Shown here: positions 8,422 to 16,619 of the stretch, piece by piece
How positions within the stretch are numbered: position 1 is the stretch's first letter
Layout: every line of letters starts with the position of its first letter
Source: Opitutia bacterium
Lineage (GTDB): Bacteria > Verrucomicrobiota > Verrucomicrobiia > Opitutales > UBA953
NCBI GenBank assembly: GCA_947378845.1
Contig: CANCLQ010000002.1
Span: 80,696 to 144,695, forward strand
DNA: 64,000 bases
Direction: 5' to 3'
Program-made: the position numbers and the translations under genes
The notes under the pieces: model-generated
What the model saw: only the letters and a program-made list of their open reading frames with translations
The model's database searches: none
What the model was told of the DNA's origin: nothing

Positions 8422-9461
8422 AAAATATCATTCGCGGGTTGATCGTGAGTTGCCAACCAAACGCGCTCAGCGCGCCTGTCGAGGGCTTCGCGGGCGCGGC
8501 TGACTTCTGCGAGTCGCGCTTGCAGGTGCGCATTCGCAACGGCGGCCAAATCATCCAAGTCACTTAAATAAACTCCGTCGATTGAACGGCTCTCTGCGGA
8601 AAAGTTCCGCGGCACTCCTAGATCGACCAAAAGAAGAGGGCGGTCTTGTCGCTGCCCAACAATTTCTAAAATACTTTGGTGATCGAGTAGTGGGCGATCG
8701 ACTTGGGCGCAGCCAATAATCACATCGTGCGTGTGCGCTTGGCGCAACGCATCGGCCAACGCGAACGAAGCGCCCGCAAATTCTTCAGCGAGAACACGAG
8801 CGTTTTCGAACGTACGCGACGCTACGGAGACTTGCGCTGCGCCTCGCGAAACGAGCGCTTGTACGACTTGGCGACCAACGTCACCCGTTCCTAAAACTAA
8901 AATTCGCGCATCTTTTAATGAACCGAAAACACGGTTCGCGAGATCAACCGCAACATTGCCGAGGCTGACTTGACCTTGCGCGATGCCCGTATGGGTGCGC
9001 GCCCAGGCTCCAGCTTGAAATGCTTTTTGGAAAATGCGGTTGAGCACGGGCCCGGTCATTCCGCGCGCCAGTGCATCCGCGTATGCGTCTTTTGTCTGCC
9101 CCGCGATTTCGGACTCGCCGACCATTTGAGAGTCTAATCCAGAAACCACGGAGAATAAATGTTCAACCGCCTGTTGGCCCGGAATAGGTTTAAGGTGCGG
9201 ATCTAAAATCGCTCCCTCAACACCTGTTGCCTTCAACAAAGCTGCACGCGCATGCAGAGCAACGGCTTCGTCGCCCACCGCGTATGCTTCAAGGCGATTA
9301 CAAGTGGTTAATAAAACTACTTCACCAAGGCCCGCCTCACGTGCCGCCAAATAAAATGCTGCCTTGCCTTCATCGGAAAGCGTGAACGCCGCGCGCGCGT
9401 CTAAACTTGCGGTGTGGTGTGTCGCACTTAACGCGACGAGTGTGGGTACTTTAGTGCGCAT
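8418..9461 (-). CDS. hemA: Glutamyl-tRNA reductase, short form
   Basis: Reduces glutamyl-tRNA(Glu) to glutamate-1-semialdehyde, the first committed step of tetrapyrrole synthesis by the C5 route. Recognisable blocks are the catalytic cysteine C54 in LLTTCNRLEAY, FSVVSGLDSQMVGESEIAGQ, and the NADPH-binding GSLKDARILVLGTGDVGRQ. The protein has 347 residues against about 420 usually; it ends just as the long spinal helix leaves the NADPH domain (YLSDLDDLAAVANAHLQARL), so the C-terminal dimerisation domain is missing. The end is probably genuine because the next gene starts at its stop as ATGA. The ccsA/hemX-like gene lies immediately upstream (TAAATG), a common arrangement. Confidence 0.92.
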   Translation of the reverse strand: MRTKVPTLVALSATHHTASLDARAAFTLSDEGKAAFYLAAREAGLGEVVLLTTCNRLEAYAVGDEAVALHARAALLKATGVEGAILDPHLKPIPGQQAVEHLFSVVSGLDSQMVGESEIAGQTKDAYADALARGMTGPVLNRIFQKAFQAGAWARTHTGIAQGQVSLGNVAVDLANRVFGSLKDARILVLGTGDVGRQVVQALVSRGAAQVSVASRTFENARVLAEEFAGASFALADALRQAHTHDVIIGCAQVDRPLLDHQSILEIVGQRQDRPLLLVDLGVPRNFSAESRSIDGVYLSDLDDLAAVANAHLQARLAEVSRAREALDRRAERVWLATHDQPANDIL

Positions 9462-10313
9462 TTATTTTGATGCGCTCGGCATAGAAAGCCAAAGAGCGAG
9501 AAGGGCTGGGATGAGAATTAACAACGAACAGCGGGCAAATTTCGCACCACTCATTTGGTGTCGGCGGCGTTGAATAATTAAAACCAAACAACCCAGCCAA
9601 GTTACTGATGCAAAAAACAATTTAGGCAGCTTCACTAAATTTAATGAGCTCTGAACCCAGTCGGCCGCGCCGATAATAAGTGAAACTCCCAATACCCAAA
9701 CGGCTGCACCCATGAGCTGTGTACCAATTTTATCCAATGGTACCAGAGCTGGAAGCAATGAATAGACGCCGCCGAATTTGCGTTTCGCTAGCGCACGATC
9801 CTGTAATAAATACGCTGCCGAATTGAGCGACTGGGCGGCGAGAATCATGTAAGCCAAAATCGCTGTGCCGACGTGCATCATTAAAAGCGGCTTACCTGAG
9901 TGACCCGATGGTGCGCCTTCAATGCTCGTCCACTCGGCAATGAAGATGCAACTCGCCGTTAAAATGCTGACCAGCCAAACGGGAAGGCGATGCTCAAAAA
10001 CTAAATCGAGGAAAATGGATAATCCGGCGAAGCCCCATGCGATGGATAAGAGAATTTCTCCTGTTCCGTTGATCGGGAAAGTATTCAGCGCCAGTCCACG
10101 ATAAGCCAAAAAGGCCGACAGCACCAACCAGCTGGCCCTAAACAGCCATAGGGCCGCACCTGGGAAGTTTCGGTTGCTCCCGCGAAAGCCTAAATCAAGG
10201 CAGTACGCCAAAACGAAAGCCCATGCGCAGTAAAACCAGGCAAAGTCTGGAGCGCCGGAGCTGGAGCCTTGGGACGTAAGCAGCATCGGGGGAACTATGT
10301 AGGGGTGTGACAT
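9462..10313 (-). CDS. Cytochrome c assembly / HemX-like membrane protein (CcsA family)
   Basis: A 283-residue integral membrane protein with about eight hydrophobic segments. The central part resembles the CcsA/HemX cytochrome c assembly family: a histidine in GKPLLMMHVGTAILAYMILAAQS and an AAYLLQDRALAKRKFG connector. Proteins of this type either handle haem during cytochrome c maturation or adjust the level of HemA. Its position directly upstream of hemA favours the HemX-like role. The stop TAA abuts the hemA ATG. An internal ATG at 10286 is an alternative start, since the first nine residues are weakly supported. Confidence 0.8.
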   Translation of the reverse strand: MSHPYIVPPMLLTSQGSSSGAPDFAWFYCAWAFVLAYCLDLGFRGSNRNFPGAALWLFRASWLVLSAFLAYRGLALNTFPINGTGEILLSIAWGFAGLSIFLDLVFEHRLPVWLVSILTASCIFIAEWTSIEGAPSGHSGKPLLMMHVGTAILAYMILAAQSLNSAAYLLQDRALAKRKFGGVYSLLPALVPLDKIGTQLMGAAVWVLGVSLIIGAADWVQSSLNLVKLPKLFFASVTWLGCLVLIIQRRRHQMSGAKFARCSLLILIPALLALWLSMPSASK

Positions 10314-10385
10314 TTTGGCAACCCTCAGAATCTGCTATTTTCGAGAAAACTTGCACTAAATGGGCCCCTAATTAGGCATACACCC

Positions 10386-10841
10386 ATGTCCTACGACCCT
10401 TACGACCTCACCCAACACCCGCCCCGCAGCCCACGCTGCCGACTGGGGGGGTTAGTTATCTTGCCGAGACTCTTGGACAAGGCCCGCGCCACGGTCGCCA
10501 AGAAGCAAGGGGAGTACACTTATAACTGTTCCCTAGATCGTTACGTTTTGGATTTTCTCGGCGTTGATTCGGACGCACTCCTTGCTGAAGTCGCAAAAGG
10601 GAAGGGCGACGGAGAAATTTTTGCCTGGATGACAAAAAATGCCAAGCAGGCTCGCACCAGCTGGGAAATCGCTGCGTTCAGCTCATTCCACGAACAGCGC
10701 GGGGCTGGCTCGCCTGAAAAACGCTCACGACTTTCTGCCTACCAATCATCAACACCTGCCGGTGGTGCCCGCGAAGATATTTTCACCTGGTTTGATGTGC
10801 TCGACCTTGATGACCACCAAAGCTTCGGCGGAAAAGTCTAA
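10386..10841 (+). CDS. DUF5069 family protein
   Basis: A 151-residue soluble protein whose opening (DLTQHPPRSPRCRLGGLVILPRLLDKARA) is characteristic of the DUF5069 family, which I know mainly from Verrucomicrobiota and Planctomycetota. The body contains YNCSLDRYVLDFLGVD and REDIFTWFDVLDLDD. No catalytic motif is evident and the function is unknown. It is divergent from the ccsA/hemX-like gene and its 3' end overlaps the phosphatase gene by 32 bases, so the two are probably cotranscribed. Confidence 0.85.
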   Translation: MSYDPYDLTQHPPRSPRCRLGGLVILPRLLDKARATVAKKQGEYTYNCSLDRYVLDFLGVDSDALLAEVAKGKGDGEIFAWMTKNAKQARTSWEIAAFSSFHEQRGAGSPEKRSRLSAYQSSTPAGGAREDIFTWFDVLDLDDHQSFGGKV

Positions 10842-11298
10842 GTCGCCCAAGCCGCAGCGCATACTAATTGTCTGCAAGGGCAATATCTGCCGTTCGCCGA
10901 CGGCGGCGGTTGTTCTACATAAAAAAATTATCGCACGTAAGCTCGACATCGAGATTGATGCGGCTGGCACTGAAGATTATCACGTCGGCTCGCCGCCTGA
11001 TAAACGCTCGATCAATCATGCTGCGAAGCGCGGATATGATTTAAGTCGTCGTCGCGCCAGACAAGTCACGATCTCTGACTTCGAATATTTCGACCTCATT
11101 CTCGCTGCTGATGAATCTAATATTGATGAACTACTGCGGCTGTGCCCATCAGAGCACCAAACAAAATTGGCTTTATTTTTGGGCACACAAAATCTGCCCG
11201 ATCCCTACTACGGTGGCGCCGAAGGATTTGAACTTGTCTTAAATTTAGTCGAACAAAGGGCGGATGCGTTGGTTAATCTGTGGTTAAATACAAACTGA
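10810..11298 (+). CDS. Low-molecular-weight protein-tyrosine-phosphatase-like protein
   Basis: A 162-residue protein with the LMW-PTP/arsenate-reductase fold. The P-loop CKGNICRS near the N-terminus supplies nucleophile C22 and R28 (C-x5-R-S), and LPDPYYGG near residue 135 supplies the general-acid aspartate of the DP[YF] motif. It would hydrolyse phosphotyrosine or a small phosphorylated substrate. The ATG at 10810 is chosen because it leaves a short lead before the first strand (RILIVC); longer in-frame starts lie deep inside the DUF5069 gene. Neighbours suggest a small cotranscribed unit leading to pssA. The substrate is unknown. Confidence 0.85.
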   Translation: MTTKASAEKSKSPKPQRILIVCKGNICRSPTAAVVLHKKIIARKLDIEIDAAGTEDYHVGSPPDKRSINHAAKRGYDLSRRRARQVTISDFEYFDLILAADESNIDELLRLCPSEHQTKLALFLGTQNLPDPYYGGAEGFELVLNLVEQRADALVNLWLNTN

Positions 11299-11340
11299 AG
11301 GGTTGCTCCTGCGACCTTGGCGGAGTTAAATTTTCTCTCG

Positions 11341-11691
11341 ATGTACCAAGTAAATTTTAGCGACCAAGCCATGCAAGAGTTGGCCAAGCTTCCGACCTTA
11401 GAACAAATGGAAGTCGTTGAGGCATTTACTTCGCTTACGCCTGACCTGCTTTTGCGCGGTCGCTCTGATTTAGGCCGCGTTCATCGAGGTGGATTAACGT
11501 ATCACCGTCTACGCGTTGGCGAGTTTCGTATATATTTTGAGGCTACCGAATCCGCTCTCTTGGCCCACTATGTTTTACACCGTCACACCTACGCAGACTT
11601 CGCCTTCCGGAGCCGCTTGCCCTTCGCTGATGACGAAGCGCGCATTGAGCAAGAGGGCGGATTTTGGAAATACTTAGACGAACCTAAATAA
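11341..11691 (+). CDS. RelE/ParE-like toxin-fold protein
   Basis: A 116-residue protein resembling the RelE/ParE fold: an N-terminal YQVNFSDQAMQELAKLP helix, then GRVHRGGLTYHRLRVGEFRIYFE and ALLAHYVLHRHTYADF, which match the strand and basic-residue pattern of mRNA-cleaving toxins. A C-terminal extension (about residues 85-116, acidic and aromatic) is not usual for RelE. No antitoxin gene is adjacent; the preceding gene is a phosphatase and the next, five bases on, is pssA. It may be a domesticated member rather than a toxin. The start is ambiguous: ATG 11341 is preferred, TTG 11317 is in frame. Confidence 0.6.
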   Translation: MYQVNFSDQAMQELAKLPTLEQMEVVEAFTSLTPDLLLRGRSDLGRVHRGGLTYHRLRVGEFRIYFEATESALLAHYVLHRHTYADFAFRSRLPFADDEARIEQEGGFWKYLDEPK

Positions 11692-11696
11692 TTAAC

Positions 11697-12581
11697 ATGG
11701 CCCAACCTCCTGAACCAAAAGTTTATAAGACGCCCGAAGAGGCGGCACGTATTTACCTGCTGCCTAATTTATTTACGGCCGGAAATATGTTGTGCGGTTT
11801 CTTGGCGATCAAGAATTGTGTAGAAGCCCGCTTCACAGATTTATCGGCGGCAGCTCGTGCAGATCATTATCTTTATGCGGTTTGGTTTATTTTATTCGCG
11901 TGCGTTTGTGACCTCTTCGACGGACGCGTAGCCCGCGCCACGCACCGCGAATCACTCTTTGGTGCGGAGTTTGATTCGATCGCGGACACGGTTTCTTTCG
12001 GCGTCGCACCCGCATTAATGGCGTGTTTTCTGATTATTAATCCTAATCAGGATAAAGATATTCAGTTAGCGACCTGGTTATTGGCTTTCATTTATCTTCT
12101 GTGTGCGGGCGTCCGTTTAGCCCGTTTTAATGTTCTCACGAGTCCATTAGTTCCCGGAAATGAAAAGCGTGCGGCAGGTGGAGATTTTGTTGGTCTCCCA
12201 AGTCCAGCAGCAGCCGGCATGATGGCTTCGCTTGTTTTAGCACTGACTAAAGTAATTCGTTTTGCCGACCCAACCAGCCCGCCTGATCAAACCCTACAAT
12301 CGTGGTCGCGTGTTTTACTACCCCTCATGTTGGTCACCTCATATTTAATGGTGAGCAATGTGCGCTTCCCGAGCTTGAAGAAGATCAACTGGGATGTGCG
12401 TGCAAAAACGCGCGTCTTTATTTTAATTATTCTCGGCGCTGCTGCGGTTTACTTCTTTAGCGAAGTGGCCGTCCCATGTATCTTTTTGGGTTACATTATC
12501 TACGGTGTTATTCGTCATGCCTTCATCCTTAAAAAAGAAGAAACAGATCCGGCGCCCGACGATGATGAGCCAGCTGTTTAA
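11697..12581 (+). CDS. pssA: CDP-diacylglycerol-serine O-phosphatidyltransferase
   Basis: Makes phosphatidylserine from CDP-diacylglycerol and L-serine at the inner membrane, the precursor of phosphatidylethanolamine. The 294-residue protein has about eight transmembrane segments. The CDP-alcohol phosphotransferase signature D-x2-DG-x2-AR-x8-G-x3-D-x3-D is complete in DLFDGRVARATHRESLFGAE and the following FDSIAD. The early LLPNLFTAGNMLCGFLAI is typical of PssA. It follows the RelE-like gene after five bases, and its stop opens the 251-base gap proposed as oriC. No psd gene is in the window. Confidence 0.93.
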   Translation: MAQPPEPKVYKTPEEAARIYLLPNLFTAGNMLCGFLAIKNCVEARFTDLSAAARADHYLYAVWFILFACVCDLFDGRVARATHRESLFGAEFDSIADTVSFGVAPALMACFLIINPNQDKDIQLATWLLAFIYLLCAGVRLARFNVLTSPLVPGNEKRAAGGDFVGLPSPAAAGMMASLVLALTKVIRFADPTSPPDQTLQSWSRVLLPLMLVTSYLMVSNVRFPSLKKINWDVRAKTRVFILIILGAAAVYFFSEVAVPCIFLGYIIYGVIRHAFILKKEETDPAPDDDEPAV

Positions 12582-12832
12582 CTGTGAATAGGCCGTGAAG
12601 GGTTTGGTTTTGAAAGACAGTGTTAACAAGGTAGGGTATATTCACACATTCTACACAGGGGTTAAAAATTCCTAAATATAATACAAACAACAACTTACAC
12701 ACCTATACACGCCCTTCCGACCTTTACTACTACTACTGTATTTATATAACTCTCTTTCTATTAATACCTATACATGTGTGCAAACAATGCACAGTTGCCT
12801 CAACCCCCACATCACCCCAAATCTAATTTATC
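12582..12832. other. oriC: Putative replication origin (oriC) upstream of dnaN
   Basis: This 251-base AT-rich gap differs sharply from its GC-richer surroundings. DnaA-box-like 9-mers with one mismatch to TTATNCACA are TGTGAATAG (12583-12591, minus), ATATTCACA (12638-12646) and TTCTACACA (12649-12657). Two weaker ones sit in CTTACACACCTATACACG (12694-12711). These are followed by a GC-rich patch (12710-12722), a DnaA-trio-like run TTACTACTACTACTG (12724-12738), and an AT-rich stretch TATTTATATAA. This box / GC patch / trio / AT-rich order matches the basal unwinding module described in Bacillus subtilis. The promoter of dnaN must also lie here. Motifs are seen directly; origin function is inference. 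Confidence 0.65.
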
Positions 12833-13960
12833 ATGAAGTTCAAAGTTAACCGAAATCATTTCTTCAACGGTCTATCGAGCGTCACCAACGTTGTTGGCAA
12901 TCGCGCAACCATGCCGATTTTACAAAATGTTTTAATCGAGGCCGAGGGTGATATCGTAACTCTGACGACCACAAATTTAGATCTAGGAATTTGTTGCCGC
13001 ATCAAAGCGAATATTTCTTCACCAGGACGCATCACACTTCCTGTTAAAAAACTCGTCCCAATTATCCGTGCGCTATCCGGCGCCGAGACGACGGTAGAAT
13101 TAACCGGCAAAGACCGTGTGAAAATTACTTCCGGAAGTTCCGTGTTCCATGTTGCTGGATTACCTGCCGATCAATTCCCACCACTCGCAAGCTTCTCAGG
13201 ACAATCCGCCATTGCGATTGAACAAGAAGACCTTGGTGCGATGTTAAGAAAAGTTAGCTACGCACAATCGACCGACGAAAATCGTTACATTTTAAACGGC
13301 GTATTCTTTGAATTTGCTGGCGGCAAACTTACTGTTGTTGCCACTGACGGACGTCGCCTCGCTAAGTGCGAACGTCAATTAGAGGGCCCAGAAAAGCCAC
13401 TCGCGCTGATTTTACCTGCACGCACAATCACCGAGCTCCAACGCCTGCTTAAGGTCGGCGGCAAGGCTCACGTGGTGCACAACGAACGCCAAGTGGGTTT
13501 CACTATCGACATTCCAAAGAACGAAGAAGGCCTCGTGGATCGCATTCAATTAGTTTCCAAAGTTGTTGAAGGAAATTATCCTAACTACCGCCAAGTGATT
13601 CCCAAAGACGCGGGCAGCAAAGTGCGTGTTGAGCGCGAAAAACTTTTGGACAGCGTTGCACGCGCTGGCTTGATGTGCGACGAGCGCAATAACACGATCC
13701 GCATGAGCGTTTCGAAGAAGACGCAGAACTTAGAAATTTCTGCCAAGTCTGACAGTGGTGAAGCACACGAACCTATCGCAGTTAAATACGATGGTCCTGA
13801 CGTGAACATTGCATTTAACCCGACTTACGTTTTAGAGCCACTCCGTGCCGTCACTGAAGACGAACTCGATTTCGAATTTAAGGACGACATGTCCCCTGGC
13901 GTTATTCGTGGATTAAAAGAAGACTTCCTCTGCGTCGTTATGCCGCAGCGTATTTCTTAA
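12833..13960 (+). CDS. dnaN: DNA polymerase III beta subunit (sliding clamp)
   Basis: Forms the ring-shaped dimer that tethers DNA polymerase III to DNA. The 375-residue length and three-domain organisation are normal. Typical stretches are MKFKVNRNHFFNGLSSVTNVVGNRATMPILQNVLIEA at the N-terminus, SYAQSTDENRYILNGVFFE followed by VVATDGRRLAKCE in the second domain, VVEGNYPNYRQVIPK, and the C-terminal FLCVVMPQRIS, which resembles the usual M-P-x-R-x ending. The gene stands alone without dnaA or recF. Its stop shares bases with the convergent plsC stop (TTAA at 13957-13960). Confidence 0.98.
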   Translation: MKFKVNRNHFFNGLSSVTNVVGNRATMPILQNVLIEAEGDIVTLTTTNLDLGICCRIKANISSPGRITLPVKKLVPIIRALSGAETTVELTGKDRVKITSGSSVFHVAGLPADQFPPLASFSGQSAIAIEQEDLGAMLRKVSYAQSTDENRYILNGVFFEFAGGKLTVVATDGRRLAKCERQLEGPEKPLALILPARTITELQRLLKVGGKAHVVHNERQVGFTIDIPKNEEGLVDRIQLVSKVVEGNYPNYRQVIPKDAGSKVRVEREKLLDSVARAGLMCDERNNTIRMSVSKKTQNLEISAKSDSGEAHEPIAVKYDGPDVNIAFNPTYVLEPLRAVTEDELDFEFKDDMSPGVIRGLKEDFLCVVMPQRIS

Positions 13961-14601
13961 AGTCCAGGATCCGAGCAATCAGGCATGGCTTTAATGGCTT
14001 CCAGGATGCGTCGAGACGCCTCAAGGGAGCGATTGGGTGCGCCTGCGCCTGGATCATAGTCGGCAGGCATCAGCGGCTTGCCAAACCGTATGCGTAAGCG
14101 CGCCGCACCCGCAGGAAAGTAGGCACCACGAGGAAGAATGTCGCGCGCGCCGCGGATGTGAATGGGGACAACCGGAACTCCAGACTTACAAGCCAGTAGT
14201 CCTGCTCCGGCCTTTGGTTCTTTGATTATGCCATCAAAGCTTCGCGTGCCTTCAGGGAAAATAAGAAGCCCGCGATTATCGGCCAGCGCACCGAGAGCGG
14301 CACGGATTGCACCGACATCTGCTTCGCCGCGATCAACCGGAATAGAATTACACGCGCGAATCACCGCACCGAAAAGGGGATTATAAAATAATGTACGGCG
14401 AGCGATGTAGGAAATTTCGCGAGGCAAGCAGGATCCAATCAGGGGAGGGTCCACCATGCTTTGGTGATTAGACGCAAAGAGACAGGCGCCCGACGGAACA
14501 TTTTCCCAACCTTCAACTTCTAGTGTCGAGAAAACTTCTACGAAAGAACGCGCGCCGTGATAGACCGCTTTATAGACGAGGTTTTTCGAATCTAAAATCA
14601 T
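13957..14601 (-). CDS. plsC: 1-acyl-sn-glycerol-3-phosphate acyltransferase (PlsC family)
   Basis: Transfers an acyl chain to lysophosphatidic acid to make phosphatidic acid. The 214-residue protein carries the acyltransferase motifs NHQSMVDPP (catalytic H-x4-D), FPEGTRSFDG, and GVPVVPIHIRG. It is membrane-associated through the N-terminal half. It is the last gene of the overlapping operon tyrA - aroA/cmk - plsC (four-base overlap with the upstream gene), a location where plsC commonly follows cmk. It converges on dnaN. Confidence 0.9.
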   Translation of the reverse strand: MILDSKNLVYKAVYHGARSFVEVFSTLEVEGWENVPSGACLFASNHQSMVDPPLIGSCLPREISYIARRTLFYNPLFGAVIRACNSIPVDRGEADVGAIRAALGALADNRGLLIFPEGTRSFDGIIKEPKAGAGLLACKSGVPVVPIHIRGARDILPRGAYFPAGAARLRIRFGKPLMPADYDPGAGAPNRSLEASRRILEAIKAMPDCSDPGL

Positions 14602-16619
14602 ACCACGCGCATCACTCCTCGAACTTCTTTCTCAATCAGCGTTACAACATCATCCAACGAAAGGTTGGTGTTATCGATGCGGCACGCACCCTCGATACAA
14701 ACCAAGGGGGCAATCTTTCTGGTCGAATCAAGCAGGTCGCGTTGTGCAATCACATCATTTTGTCCTTCGCCCGAACGGCGCGCTGAACGCGCCTGTGCAT
14801 CGGCTTCAAGAAATACGCGGAGCGAAGCATTAGGTAAAACGACGGAACCGATATCGCGGCCTTCCATAATTAATCCGCCAAAGCCGGCCGACTTCGCGAG
14901 ATCTACCTGCGAGCGCTGGTAATTTAAAAGTGCACGACGAACGGACGCTGTCGCAGCAAATTTAGAAACGGACGCGTTTACTTGTTCGCTGCGCAGGGTT
15001 TGTTCATCAATCGGCGCGCCGCCGATGGTAAGTTGCGCAGAGTTGCCGACGATTTTAGTACCCAAAGTAAAATCTGCTAAGCGCTCTTCAAGACGCGCAG
15101 TTTCGTCGGCAGAGATTCCTGCTTTCAATAGTGCTGCAGTTAAGCTGCGGTAGTGTGCGCCGGTATCGACGTGTAAAAGGCCGAGGCGTGAAGCGATGGC
15201 TTTAGAGGTGCTTGATTTTCCAGATGCTGCGCCTCCATCGACTGCAATTGAGATAAAGTTGGAACGAAGAGCCTCTAGCGCCTCGAAGAAAAGCGGGAAA
15301 GTTTTTCCTGTGCACGCCGGGTCCTCGATTTTGATCCATGAGCGGCCATCACCGAATAAATCATAAGAACCCAAGATTCCGAAACTCATCGCGACGCGGT
15401 GATCTTCATAGGTATGAATTGAAACGGGACCATTTTCAGCGGACTTACGAAGTGCGTCGCGTGCGGGATAAATTGTGAACGAAGCCAACGTTGCATCTGC
15501 TTTAAGCTTGGAGGCGGAAGGCTCAACGCGAACACCGAGTCGTTCGAGTTCGGTTGCGACTGCCAGCAAGCGGTCGGTCTCTTGCTTGCGCGTGTGTGCG
15601 ATATTTTTAATTTCCGTCGGCGACGACGCTAAGGGCGCTAAAGTTGCTAGTGTTAAAAACGTGTCGGAGAATTTATTAAAATCAAATGAGCCACCTTTAA
15701 TGGTCGGCCAAGTTTTCACTACCATTGCAGCGGCTTCCGGAATTAAATCCGCACCACAAGCAGCTGCAACGTCCGCAAAGGCGGTGTCACCTTGAAGCGC
15801 ACCCTTTACATATCCTTGTAGGCGAACGCACGCACCCGATCCCGTGACAGCGGGTAGGGCGATGAAATAACTGGCGGCCGTGGCATCTGGCTCAATTTCG
15901 TAGACGCCAGGCGTGTGGTAAGCCCCCGGTTGATTGCACTTCCAGCTTCCGTTGGCGTCACGTTGGAGCGGTCGACCAAACTGAGCACACATTTTTTCAG
16001 TCATCTCAACAAACGGCTCTGAAACTGTTGAGCCACGCATTTTGACTGAACCACCCGGGCAAAGTGGCAGCACCATTAAAAGCGCCGACAATAATTGAGA
16101 GCTCGCTGAAGCATCGACTTCGAGATTTTTTAATTCCCCGGTGGTTTTTAAGATGAATGGAAAAGCACGCGCAGGCTTTCCGTCGGCCGTGATTGCTTTA
16201 TGTCCTGATGATTCGAGCGCTTCAAGCAGTCCGCCCATTGGACGTGCCCGCATTGCCGTATCTCCGTCGAGCGAGTATGAACCATTGGGTGCGAGCGTTA
16301 AGAAGGCGGTGAGAAAGCGAGCGGCGGTACCCGCATTTCCAACGTGAATCTCCGCGGATGACGCAGGAATTTTTCCTGCTTCACCTTTAATCCGGATCGT
16401 GCGGGCCGCAGGATCATCCTTGATTAAAAAACCAAGTGAACGAAGCGCCTTAATTAAAATTAAAGTATCGCGGCTGAAAAGTGCGCCCGTGAACAGAGTT
16501 TCGCCGTCGGCCAGGGCGGCTAAAATAAGTGCACGATTGGTGATGCTCTTGGAGCCAGGTACCTGAGCGAGACCTACTGCAGGCGACCGAAAGGGTTTAA
16601 TCAAAAGATAGTCGTTCAT
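14598..16619 (-). CDS. aroA-cmk: Fused EPSP synthase (AroA) and cytidylate kinase (Cmk)
   Basis: One 673-residue polypeptide joins two enzymes. Residues 1 to about 435 are 3-phosphoshikimate 1-carboxyvinyltransferase (shikimate pathway): PGSKSITNRALILAALA, GNAGTAARFLTA, KQETDRLLAVATELERLG and TYEDHRVAMSFG. Residues from about 440 are cytidylate kinase: P-loop DGGAASGKSSTSKAIA, LHVDTGAHYRSLTAALL, MEGRDIGSVVLPNA and FLEADAQARSARR. The reading frame is continuous across the junction (EALEALRSNFISIAVDGG). aroA and cmk are separate neighbours in many bacteria, so this is a fusion of adjacent genes. It overlaps tyrA and plsC by four bases each. Confidence 0.95.
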   Translation of the reverse strand: MNDYLLIKPFRSPAVGLAQVPGSKSITNRALILAALADGETLFTGALFSRDTLILIKALRSLGFLIKDDPAARTIRIKGEAGKIPASSAEIHVGNAGTAARFLTAFLTLAPNGSYSLDGDTAMRARPMGGLLEALESSGHKAITADGKPARAFPFILKTTGELKNLEVDASASSQLLSALLMVLPLCPGGSVKMRGSTVSEPFVEMTEKMCAQFGRPLQRDANGSWKCNQPGAYHTPGVYEIEPDATAASYFIALPAVTGSGACVRLQGYVKGALQGDTAFADVAAACGADLIPEAAAMVVKTWPTIKGGSFDFNKFSDTFLTLATLAPLASSPTEIKNIAHTRKQETDRLLAVATELERLGVRVEPSASKLKADATLASFTIYPARDALRKSAENGPVSIHTYEDHRVAMSFGILGSYDLFGDGRSWIKIEDPACTGKTFPLFFEALEALRSNFISIAVDGGAASGKSSTSKAIASRLGLLHVDTGAHYRSLTAALLKAGISADETARLEERLADFTLGTKIVGNSAQLTIGGAPIDEQTLRSEQVNASVSKFAATASVRRALLNYQRSQVDLAKSAGFGGLIMEGRDIGSVVLPNASLRVFLEADAQARSARRSGEGQNDVIAQRDLLDSTRKIAPLVCIEGACRIDNTNLSLDDVVTLIEKEVRGVMRVV

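Noticed and set aside
11341..11691. Classical toxin-antitoxin module
   Set aside because: No antitoxin-sized gene is adjacent on either side; neighbours are a phosphatase and pssA.
12724..12738. TAC repeat as a microsatellite
   Set aside because: It is only four units and its position between a GC patch and an AT-rich stretch fits DnaA-trios better than slippage DNA.
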